Assembly (NCBI GenBank): GCA_900642245.1
Contig: CAAAJI010000048.1
Span: forward strand, 16,311-35,461
Direction of reading: 5' to 3'
DNA: 19,151 bases
From: Fragilaria radians
Lineage: Eukaryota > Bacillariophyta > Fragilariophyceae > Fragilariales > Fragilariaceae
The notes below the pieces were generated by a model that was not told where the DNA came from, ran no database searches, and saw only the letters and a list, made by a program, of their open reading frames with translations. Shown piece after piece: positions 10,696-19,151 of the stretch (positions are counted from its first letter, which is position 1; every line of letters begins with the position of its first letter). Both the position numbers and the translations under genes were made by a program.

Positions 10696-12863
10696 ATCGT
10701 ACTGTAATCCATAAAAAAGTTCAGTAGCGACAGTTTTTCTGATAGCGTTGCGCCAGGATGCTCCCAAAGTTCTTCAGATAGACCAGAGGTCGCAAATTTC
10801 CTTTCAAGATCTTTCCATTGAACCAGATCACCATTAATTGTATAGTAGCCTAACTGTAATTTGATATTAAACTTTGCTAATATAACCTGAACATCGCATT
10901 TGCTCAATTCTTCAATGGGATGCTGGAGATGTTCTTCGGGAACAATTGCTAATCGAATCCAATTGGTTAGACATTTTGCTTTTGCAGTTTTAGGAACATA
11001 TAAATCTTGCTTGCCAAAAGAAGAACAATAAAACCGTTCAAATTTCATATTTTCATCTATCCATTCCGGGGTTGCAACCAATCCAACCCGACATAAATAT
11101 TCTCTTAAACGACCAATACTTTTAAATCCTTTCCCTTCAAACTTGTACTTTGTCGAATCATTCATAGATTCTTCGACTTCCAAGCCAAAATCACTGATCA
11201 AGTGTTTAATGGCTAGTGCATCTGAAGGTCTGGGAAATCTAGTTATCACTTTTGGAGCTTTCATTTGTTTCGAAGCATCCTTCATCTCACCTTTCTTATT
11301 TGATTTAGCAATGATAGTAGATCTTTCACGCTTTGTCGGAGTAGGATCTGGGATGTGCATTTTCTTTTTTTCTCCCTCATTAGACATTTTTGATTTTGGT
11401 CCATTAAACACTTCTAAGGTTGCAACCTTTTGTGAAATTGAGTTTTCCTCAAGTTTGATCGTAAAGCTGGTGTCTGATGAGTTTAAGCTGGATGCTGCAT
11501 CCTGATTTCTAGCATCGAAAGAATTTTTCTTTTCAGTATTTCCTATGTGTTTGTGGGAAAACATTTTGGCTGTATCAAAGTATTTTGTGATTTGACCGTT
11601 CCCTTGTTCAGAATGTGCAACGTGAAGTTTAGAATCTGCAAGCTCTTCGATTTTTCCATTATCATGAGCTGATTGGCATGCTTGATCACCATCTTGTATC
11701 AAGGTTAGGCTATGATAAGAATTTTCAGGAGAAGCAATATTCTTAATTTCTAATCGCCAATCCTCATTGTATCTATCTGAGCCTATGGATTTAAGGACAT
11801 TTTTCCCATTTTCCGAATCTTCAATGTTGGAATTTTCCACATAGTGATTTGAAATAGGATTGTCTAATCTGATCTTCTTTCTATAATTCTCATTAAGATC
11901 ATTGTGTATTCTATGACCTGTAGAAGTCGTCGATTCTACCTCTGAAAATGTTTTGGCGGTAAACTCAATTTCAGAGCTCATGATGCGATGTTTATCAGTA
12001 TAGGAGGTTTCATCCATGCACAGGTCGGATTGGATCCCATGAAGTCGCTCAATAGCGATGTTCGATTCCAAAGGACTCTCGAGAGAGTTGAATATTTCTT
12101 CCTTTATCCTGTGATCAGTTGGAATCAAAGCATCAGTAGTTACTGTGTCTTGAAAGATAGTTTTAGAATTTTGATGCAAATAAGTATCTACTAACGGCAG
12201 GCCCGGCATTTTGGGTGGGACGGAAAGGATCGGTTTTCCCGATGATGATTGAACCAGTGAGCCCAACGATGTTAAAGGTGTATCGACAGAGGAGGCGTTA
12301 GCTCCCATGCCGTCAACTTTTGTGTTCGAATCCAGTGGATGATTATTGCGAGGCTCAATTTTCTTTTTTGACTTAAAAGTCTCTAAAGGTATTGAAGGAT
12401 TGGAATCCGTTTTTGAAATGGAATCATTAACTTTCGAGCTTTTGATCTCGTATTGTCGAGTATAATTATCCTTACACTCTTGAATATTCTCTCCAGTATC
12501 CGATGTTATTGGCATTTTCATGTGTATATCTTGAGGTGTATTTGTAACATCATCTTTGAAACCGGCCTTTTCTGTACATTCAGCTTCTATTTTGGAATGT
12601 TCCGTACCTCGGAGTGTATTTGAGATTGACTGCGAGTGTTGAGAACTTTCTTGATCCAAAGGAATCGATGAATTATTTCTTGCATAATTCTCGGTCGTGC
12701 AACTTTCGATGAATGTGTCTCCATCTTCCGTATTGACTTGTGTCGATGTCGCATCTTGCAGAGTCGTTGAATTCGTTACAGTTTCGGTACTACAATATTG
12801 ACGAGCATGCTTTCGCTTTTCCAAGAGAAACTCTCGGAAAGAAGAAGGGGTAATTGTTGGCAT
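10696..12863 (-). CDS. Ser/Thr/Asn-rich protein segment with tandem C-terminal domain; probable first exon of the RdRP gene
   Basis: Translation should start at the ATG at 12863-12861; the frame extends three codons further to a non-ATG start. The first ~540 residues are polar, low in hydrophobics and probably disordered. Residues from about 11249 to 10696 look folded and contain two related copies of a ~75-residue unit: a helix with pattern [IV]xxL...F[GN][LI], then Y...G......[LW]..L...L...GL (FEGKGFKSIGRLREYL and ING..QWKDLERKF). I do not recognise the family for certain. The frame would stop at 10692, but the stop lies inside a strong donor (GTAAGTATG, G at 10695). Splicing to CAG at 10626 (70 bp) continues in frame into the helicase-RdRP exon, giving a single 7752-nt reading frame (2583 aa). 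A 58-bp alternative to TTAG gives a short shifted tail. A separate gene of ~723 aa cannot be excluded. Confidence 0.7.
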
Positions 12864-13094
12864 GCTGATCACATGAAACTGTGACTGAATTTCAACAGTT
12901 GGAAGCGGGTTGATCGATGGAAGAAAAACATACGAGATTGCACTGCACGGTTCTAGTACTCCACAATCAGTGTCAGAAAACCCTTTTAATTTTAATTACG
13001 TAACTTTTCAAAGGAACTTAGGTAAACTCAAGAATAACCAACTCAAATTCAAATTATTTGTGAGTTTGATTGATATCGTACAGCTTCTATCTCC
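12864..13094. promoter_or_regulatory. Divergent promoter between the RdRP-side gene and Argonaute
   Basis: Only about 230 bp separate the minus-strand ATG (12863) and the plus-strand Argonaute ATG (13095), so both start regions and 5' untranslated sequences lie here. A perfect 8-bp palindrome with an ACGT core, TTACGTAA, sits near the middle at 12996-13003 next to an A/T-rich tract (12984-12998). Its use as a bZIP-type site is only a guess. On the minus strand an ATG is followed directly by TGA (12874-12869), just before the true start. Confidence 0.55.
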
Positions 13095-16000
13095 ATGAGC
13101 CACTATTATGATCGTGATCCTAAAAGAATGCGCCCTTCTGGTGGCGGGGGAGATTATCGAGGTGGACCATATGGAGGGAGTCGAGGAGGAGGAGGAGGAG
13201 GAGGAGGAGGAGGAGGTGGTGGAAGATTCCCTCCACCAGGAGGAGGAAGGGGAAGAGGCGGCGGTGGACGTCAAGGAGCATGGGGAATGGGACCACGACC
13301 TCAAAGTCTTCGTGTTGTCACCAATCAATATCGTTTATCGAACCCGCGTGCGACGTTGCAATATTTCCTAGAACAAAAATGGTATCGTTATCATATTACC
13401 ATTTGGGATGCAGTCAAGGTTCGTACAAAAACAGATGATAGTATTCACAAAGAAGAATCAGGTTCGAAACAAGGATTACGTGACTTTCAAATTATGCCAA
13501 GATCCCGATTAGACGGTATCAAGAAATCCATGGAAATTGGAGAGGGATCTAATCCCATAAGCCGTAGAATCCTTCTCAAGCTTCAAAAGAGACTTCTTAG
13601 CGAAAAGAGAAATTTTTGGGTAAGACTCAGAAATTTCGAAACACTTATGCCATCAATAAATTTTGTTCACTAATTCTCACAACACATGCATTGATAACTT
13701 CGACGCTGCATCTTTGTTACATAGACCGACGGCAGCCAGATTGCAATCGCAGCCGAACCTCTCTTCGATGATATTGGCGCTGATCCAGATATAGTTTTCA
13801 AGACGACGCAAGAATCTTCTATTGAAACCAAAAGCAAATCTGTAGGGCGATATGGCCCTGCCGATGTAAAGTTGGAAACTGAGAAAGAACAACAATCGAA
13901 ATTGGAAGGAATTCATTATGATTATAAAGTTTGTGTCAAGAAATCTTGTAATGATGACGATCCGGAAGCAGACTTGTACGTATTATTTCTCGTTGGACTT
14001 TCAGACTCTCGCATTCTAATTTTCCATTATCATGTTCAGAATTTCGAACAAGCATTTCATTGTTCGATTTCAAGAAGCTGGATACGTCCAAGGTGGTAAC
14101 ATTGTCGAATCTATGTATGCAATGCAATCAGCCATTGAGATTGCCCTAAAAAACTCGATGTTGGTCTCTAATCTCAAAGTTCAAGGAAAGTCTCCTCGCT
14201 TCTTTTATTTGGATCCCGATCCAAGAGATATTGACCGTGTGTTAGGGGAATCTCTATTCCGCAACTTTCGAGATGTAAGTTTCTAAAATTGCTGGAAGTT
14301 ATATGTATTTTCACTCCAACTAAAGCAACTCCGATTCTATAACACGCAGAAACATGAATTCCCATTTGTTGGTTTGGCTCAGACACTCCGATTCTGTGCC
14401 AACGGAAACGCCTTTGTTTCCTTGGATTCTGGTTTAGATTGGTTTCATTTAGAACAGTATCCTCCACGACATCAACAGCGTGGCCCTGTCCCTGTTTTAG
14501 ACGAAAACCGACGTACTATTGCCGGTGTTCAGATCGGTAATTTCCACGAGATCATACCCCCCGGCAAGCGGCCTGAGATTGAACGTGCAATCCGAAACCT
14601 AACCTTTCACATGAGGTATACTCGTCCCATCAATGAAGAGCGTGAGCAAGGTATGTATGACCACTTTTCCATATTCACAAATCCCTTTTCATCGACCACG
14701 CTGATATTCTTCCTTTCAAAAAGCGTTCCGAAAGAAGTTAAAGGAAGAAGGAAAATCAGATGTTGAAATTGAAAAAAAAATTATTGCTAGTCGAAGGCGA
14801 AATACAAAGTCATTTCGTAACAAATCTGTCAGAAGGAGTGAGGATTTCATTTGGGATCCCAGTCAACATACATTCCCTCTGCAAGCAAAAGGCAAATCTC
14901 GCGACGATTCGGAGACTTCAGCTTCGGAAACGGTTCAGACAGTCACTGTTGCTGAGTATTTTCATCTTCGTTATAAGATGACGCTTCGCTTCCCCAAAAT
15001 GCCCCTTGTCTTTTTGACAGAAGGCAAGGAAAAGGGTTGGTTTCCAATAGAATTTCTTTATCAAGCCTGGGGAAAGGTTAAGGCTGCGGATCACAACCAA
15101 GATGTTCTCAAATTCAACGACCATTTCGCTTCCACTGCACGTATTGAGCACCTTAAGACAGTAAAAAGTCTCGTTGATGATATTAAATTAAAAAGTGCCC
15201 CTGAATTTACTATGCTATTGCAACAACTAAACCTAACCACAAATCTTCAACCCGAACAGCTCACAGCTACGGTTCTTCCTCAACCCATTGTCAAGTTTCA
15301 AGCTGGAAACGACAAGATACCCTCAGATGGCTCTTGGAATCTTGCAAATGTTAAATTTCCAAAGCCTGCTTTCATGAGTTCATTTGCTATCGTTGACTTC
15401 GCTAATTTCAGTCGAAACGAATATGAGAGACCAAAAGCTTTTGAAAAGCTGTTTCAAGTTATGGGGAATCATGGGATTGAGATGCCTCGAAACGAAGATA
15501 TAAATCAGACCATTCGAAATGTTATCGTGCAAGTAGACGGCTCACTTAACCAAGACATCGTAAGTCTTTCTGTAATATTTTGGTATAAATTTTTCCATTC
15601 TTATTTTCTTTCCTTAGGTGAAAGAGGCTTTTGAAGCTGCATTGGAAAAAGCAAAAGTCCATTTTTTCAGGGATAGAGGACATATGGGCCTTCGATTCTT
15701 GACAACTATTGTTGGTGGTGGAAACGGAGATACTTCACTCGCACTTTTAAAACATTTGGATGGAGATTTCTTCGAAGCAATTTTGCCAATGGACATCGCT
15801 GGTGAAACTCACAACATTACAGTACAAAACCAAGTTATTCCAGCCAGAATCATGGCCAATGTAGGCAGCAAAGTTATTGACTTATTCAATTTGAGGCTCT
15901 CTGGCAAAGGTAAGGCCGATGATTCACTTCATAATCTGTAGAAAAGTTATCATTTCTCAATCCGATTCCTCCAGGTATCTATGAAGAGAAAACCGAGAGA

Positions 16001-17864
16001 GGTGATTGGATTGATGTCCCTTTTCGTGGTGATTACGTGTATCAACTTGAAACCGGAGAGATCATTCCTGAGAGCGATGTCATGAACGCTAAGCCATTTC
16101 ATGTCATCAACAGTTTTCAAATTGAGTGTCCTTCCATTGTCTTTGTTCGCCTTCGCGATGATGATACTCAGACTTATCACTTTATCAAACTTATCTCTAA
16201 CATTCTTAACAGCGTACAATCGCAGTGCTTTGTCCATCAGAAGTACACGAGTCAATCGAACCCAGATCAATAGTACGTGGCGGAAAATAGCATGCCTTTC
16301 TACTATTTGTAATGACCACTCATTTTTACTCTTTGTGACAGTTGTAGCAATATAGCCATTAAAGTAAATACGAAATTGTTCTCGAAAGGAATTGCAGCTC
16401 GTGCATGGGATATTCAGGTGAACCAAATCGAAGGTGGCATTCCATGGCTTGAACAAGTGCCAACGTTGGTAATGGGACTAACTCTCACTAGAGGTAAGCC
16501 AAACGGTTGTATTAAACCTGCATTTTTTTCTCATCCTTTTCTCAATTTTCACAGCTGGAGGAGCGGATTCAAAAACTATCGTGACAGGTTCCGTATGTTT
16601 GACGAAGAGAGGTGATGTGCCTGGTACCGTTCCACTTGCTATGGACATTCGAGTTCAAAAGTCAGCTGGCGTAGTCGAAGCACTTCCTATGTATATGCTT
16701 AGCAAGGTAAGATATGAGTCAAACGCCCAAGACCTTATTCTCTTTCAGCTCATTGTACCTTTGTGTCAAGACTTTGGTGACGCAGTACCTGCTACACAAC
16801 AGTCACATCATGCCTGCGAGAGTTGTTGTTTACAGGAACGGATCTTCAGAAGGAAATTTTGATCACATATTGAATAGTGAAGTTGCGGCGCTTAGAAAAG
16901 CATTCCATGATTTGCGAAAAGATTTTAGTGCTCATCCTGATCCATGCGTGAACGAGAGAAATTGCCAAGGAAATGGATGCACCTTTTGCACTCCGATAAT
17001 TACCTATATTGTTGCTCTCTCACAACATAATATCCGTATTGTCCCTGCTGAAGAAGTCAGAGGGAAAAGGGCTCTCCTAAATGTTCCCAGTGGCACTTGC
17101 GTTGATCACACCTTAACACCTTTCTTGGATGGCCTCAACTTAGCGGCACAACCACCAGACCCTCCTACATCCCCTGGAGATCCAGAACCGATGATTTTTT
17201 CTAATGCAGAATCATCTGGGTTCGACTTCCTACTGACAGCGCATGGTGGGTTGAAAGGTACTTCTAAGCCTATCTTCTATCGTGTTGTAAGTTCAGATAG
17301 CTATTATTCGACGGAATGACGTTTCTTTATCTCACACTAATGACAGATTCTGAATGAGAATTTCGTTTGGCGACCATGGAATAATGGTAGTGAATGTACA
17401 CCGCTAACGAAAGAAGTTATTCAACATATGACTTACACTATGTCGTATCAGTATGGAACTGCAACAAAAGCTGTGAGAATGGTTCCCGTTGTGAAGTATG
17501 CTGTAAAACTGGGAAACGTGGCTTCCGGTTACTTACCTTGTACGTATCATAACCATGAAACTATTGCATCTCCCCTTTGCTTACACCTTTTCGGCAGATC
17601 TACTTGGGCATGGTCATGGACCGGCTAACATTCCTCGCTTGCAAGAGTGCCTAGGCACTGATGGGAACTCCGAGCTTAGCTTCGAAAAGGTAAGATTTTT
17701 GAATGAATATCAACGCCCTTTACCATTTTCTAAGCACTTCTATAAAGAATCTAGAGGAAAGTGATATTTCAAAGAAAACTAATATATTGGGTGGTTTCAG
17801 TCCATTTGATTCTAACATTGTAGAAGGTTTTCGAGTCCCATTTCATCCACATTTGTCAGCATAA
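13095..17864 (+). CDS. AGO: Argonaute protein (RGG-N-PAZ-MID-PIWI), slicer residues replaced
   Basis: Thirteen exons: 13095-13619, 13725-13975, 14040-14274, 14350-14650, 14724-15559, 15618-15909, 15975-16272, 16342-16493, 16555-16706, 16771-17286, 17347-17539, 17598-17689, 17748-17864. All twelve introns are GT-AG, and the sum is 3960 nt (1319 aa), well above the usual 850-1000. The order is a Gly/Arg-rich tail (13137-13280), N domain (NQYRL, YHITIWDAV), linker, PAZ (from ~14942: VAEYFHLRYKMTLRFPKMPL), L2 (PDGSWN-like), MID and PIWI. The MID phosphate pocket is intact: Tyr 16175, Lys 16187, Gln 16223, Lys 16361 and 16373 (YHFIK, SQCF, IAIKVNTKL). PIWI landmarks include VVYRNGSSEGNF, PIITYIV, SGTCVDHTLTP and HGGLKGTSKP. 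The catalytic DEDH positions read T, probably V, N and V, so cleavage is unlikely; guide-RNA binding should remain. Extra sequence lies in MID (15675-16126), and a four-Cys insert in PIWI (16945-16989). The end, VPFHPHLSA, differs from the common YFA/YFC. Confidence 0.95.
13173..13221 (+). repeat. GGA trinucleotide tract coding polyglycine in the Argonaute N-terminus
   Basis: A near-uninterrupted run of GGA/GGT codons encodes about thirteen glycines within an RGG-type tail (DYRGGPYGGSRG before it, GRGRGGGGR after it). RGG tails are common in Argonaute N-termini and are targets for arginine methylation and RNA contact in animals and plants. The tract is in frame and likely varies in length by slippage. 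Confidence 0.85.
15675..16126 (+). other. Additional ~129-residue segment inside the Argonaute MID domain
   Basis: Compared with the animal MID order, the strand leading to the guide-specificity loop should follow the helix ending near KVHFF. Instead about 129 extra residues (spanning the 15910-15974 intron) come before PSIVFVRLRDDD, which resumes the fold. The segment contains IVGGGNGDTSLALLKHL, an NITVQNQVIPARIM stretch and a charged part (YEEKTERGDW). The placement is by eye. Confidence 0.6.
16945..16989 (+). other. Four-cysteine insert in the PIWI domain (C-x5-C-x4-C-x2-C)
   Basis: Between the helix KAFHDLRKDF and the conserved PIITYIV strand, the protein has cysteines encoded at 16945, 16963, 16978 and 16987. 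The spacing suits a small metal knuckle. Animal and plant Argonautes have a short loop with no such cysteines here. Metal binding is inferred. Confidence 0.7.
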
Positions 17865-18426
17865 TGACTGAACATTCCATTCATGCTGCTGCTTTCTATT
17901 ACTACATTCTTACATTAAAGTAGATTTCTCACTTTTTATTGACATGGAGACATCATTATAATGGAAGTAGTACTCATAAAGATCAAATATCCATGTAGAA
18001 CATGGAAGGTCATCCTCAATCTTTCTTTGTCATGCATGCTTGCAAGTGTTTTCGACTTCTAGATAAAGAGCTTTAATGCGGATTATATTGAAAATGAATG
18101 TGATTTGAATAGAATTCTGATTTATCATGAAACCACAGCAATGTCAGCCACAAAGGTATCAGAAAAATCCCTACCATATTGTGATGTACGTAGCGTTTGA
18201 TTAAGGAACAAAACAAGATTGGTTGTCGGAGGTTTTGGAGTACAGGTAATGAACATTTATTCAGGGATAGTAATATGGATACAGTCAGGACTAGATTTAT
18301 TTATGTTGAGATGCCTTGACTTTCATGCTATGCCTGTGATGCAATACGTGAACACCATTGCATGACGGAATTGAATCGTCCCAAGACCACTAGCTACGGC
18401 TGGTTATTCTAATTTAATGATGTACT

Positions 18427-18457
18427 GAAATTGTCAGCATTCCGAACTGGCAATTTC
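18427..18457. repeat. Short inverted repeat (11-bp stem, 9-nt loop)
   Basis: GAAATTGTCAG and CTGGCAATTTC pair over 11 positions with one G-U in the RNA, around the loop CATTCCGAA. The flanks do not extend the stem. It is too short for a typical miRNA precursor, and its function is unknown. Confidence 0.6.
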
Positions 18458-18942
18458 CTTCAGTCTAACAAACGAAAAAAAAATCTGCATAGTTGTAGAC
18501 CCTGAGTTTGGACTTTACTAAAAAGGCAAGAATTTGATGGTAGTAAACTTATTCTATGGGATTATGATATGCATATCTAGTAGAATTTGGTAGCGCACAT
18601 GACAAATTTCATCAAAATTTCCGATTCCTTGTATTGAACAACATGCAAGATTCGGTACTACTGGATCAGATATACGAGGACCAAAACTTTTGTTCCTATG
18701 GAGTATGAAATATATACTACAAAATACAGATTTGCAATTTGTTGGTTGTTGTACTTGATGATGTTATCAAGTAGACTCGTACTGCATTTATAATAAGTAT
18801 GTAGTATGAGTTGACTGAAGTGATTGGGTAACTGCAACCTGAAGATAATTGCAGCACGGATTAGTTTAGACTATGATTGCAAATTGAAAAGAAATGTGAA
18901 ATGCATTCCCAATGTAGGACTTCGGAATACAAGTAGAGTGCT

Positions 18943-18954
18943 CCCCCCCCCCCC
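18943..18954 (+). repeat. Homopolymer run of 12 C
   Basis: Twelve consecutive C lie in an otherwise AT-leaning non-coding stretch. The exact length is uncertain in sequencing, and the tract is likely length-variable. Confidence 0.9.
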
Positions 18955-19151
18955 GCTTGTCTCTAGGTACAAACTCTGAAAGATGTTCATCTAGCAATAA
19001 GCCTTCTAAACCTAGCTATTTCTTTGAGGGATGGAAAGGATTTGTTCCATTACTTAAATCCTGAGCTTCTTGGCATTTTCTGCAGGTTAGCTCATTACTA
19101 TAGTCTGAAATTTGCCTCATGTCATTCTAGTTAGCGCCTTGTCCTGATGTA

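Larger units (their letters stand above)
17865..19151. other. Non-coding stretch downstream of Argonaute
   Basis: This 1287-bp stretch shows no long reading frame, tRNA fold or protein motif that I can recognise on either strand. It starts with the Argonaute 3' untranslated region. It contains a small hairpin (18427-18457) and a C12 run (18943-18954). It may hold the promoter or 5' region of a gene beyond the window edge. Confidence 0.5.

Noticed and set aside
12910..13098. 62-codon plus-strand frame in the divergent promoter
   Set aside because: It starts with TTG, overlaps the Argonaute start in another frame and shows no protein character.
13108..13371. 87-codon plus-strand frame with polyglutamate
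   Set aside because: It is the GGA-repeat of the Argonaute tail read in a shifted frame.
15950..16456. 168-codon minus-strand frame
   Set aside because: It lies across Argonaute MID/PIWI exons and two well-defined introns on the other strand and has no recognisable motif.
17865..19151. Possible hidden gene, tRNA or CRISPR-like array downstream of Argonaute
   Set aside because: No reading frame of useful length, no cloverleaf and no regularly spaced repeats were seen.

Overview
This is a nuclear eukaryotic window. The genes are cut by short GT-AG introns, mostly 58-75 bp (extremes 61-105 if the preferred joins are right), often with a CTAAC/CTAAT-like branch site near the acceptor. Intergenic spacers are only 200-400 bp and base composition is slightly AT-rich. 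Together with a helicase-RdRP fusion of the kind known from oomycetes, and a C-terminal LREYL-type tandem domain that reminds me of diatom proteins, this suggests a stramenopile, perhaps a diatom. The organism is inferred, not shown.

Layout. (1) 1-4353, + strand: the 3' part of a large Ser/Asn-rich protein with many tryptophans. It has a strict W-x6-W motif, SWG/SWS contexts, eight 51-residue tandem repeats and a GRG...PAWM C-terminus; it looks like a WG/GW 'Ago-hook' protein. (2) 4354-4734: convergent spacer. (3) 4735-10625, - strand: six exons encoding a BAH-like region, a RecQ-type helicase (Walker A, DEMD, QxxGRxGRDG, RecQ-like Cys cluster) and a eukaryotic cellular-type RNA-dependent RNA polymerase with DFDGD catalytic loop. 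(4) 10696-12863, - strand: a long Ser/Thr/Asn-rich exon ending in a tandem-duplicated domain. It joins in frame to the RdRP gene through a GTAAGT...CAG intron, so it is probably its first exon (fused protein 2583 aa), though a separate gene is possible. (5) 12864-13094: short divergent promoter region. (6) 13095-17864, + strand: a complete 13-exon Argonaute (1319 aa) with RGG N-terminus, N, PAZ, MID and PIWI domains. (7) 17865-19151: no gene recognised.

How the genes may work together. An Argonaute, an RdRP fused to a RecQ helicase and a tryptophan-rich putative Argonaute-binding scaffold sit side by side. In Neurospora quelling the Argonaute (QDE-2), RdRP (QDE-1) and RecQ helicase (QDE-3) are encoded separately; here all three activities plus a scaffold candidate are in one locus. 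The Argonaute keeps the guide 5'-phosphate pocket (Y, K, Q, K) but its DEDH slicer residues are replaced (T, probably V, N, V), so I infer guide-directed recruitment rather than cleavage. With the BAH-like region in the RdRP, chromatin-linked or transcriptional silencing is a reasonable hypothesis. No Dicer is in the window. All gene models are from reading frames and splice signals only.
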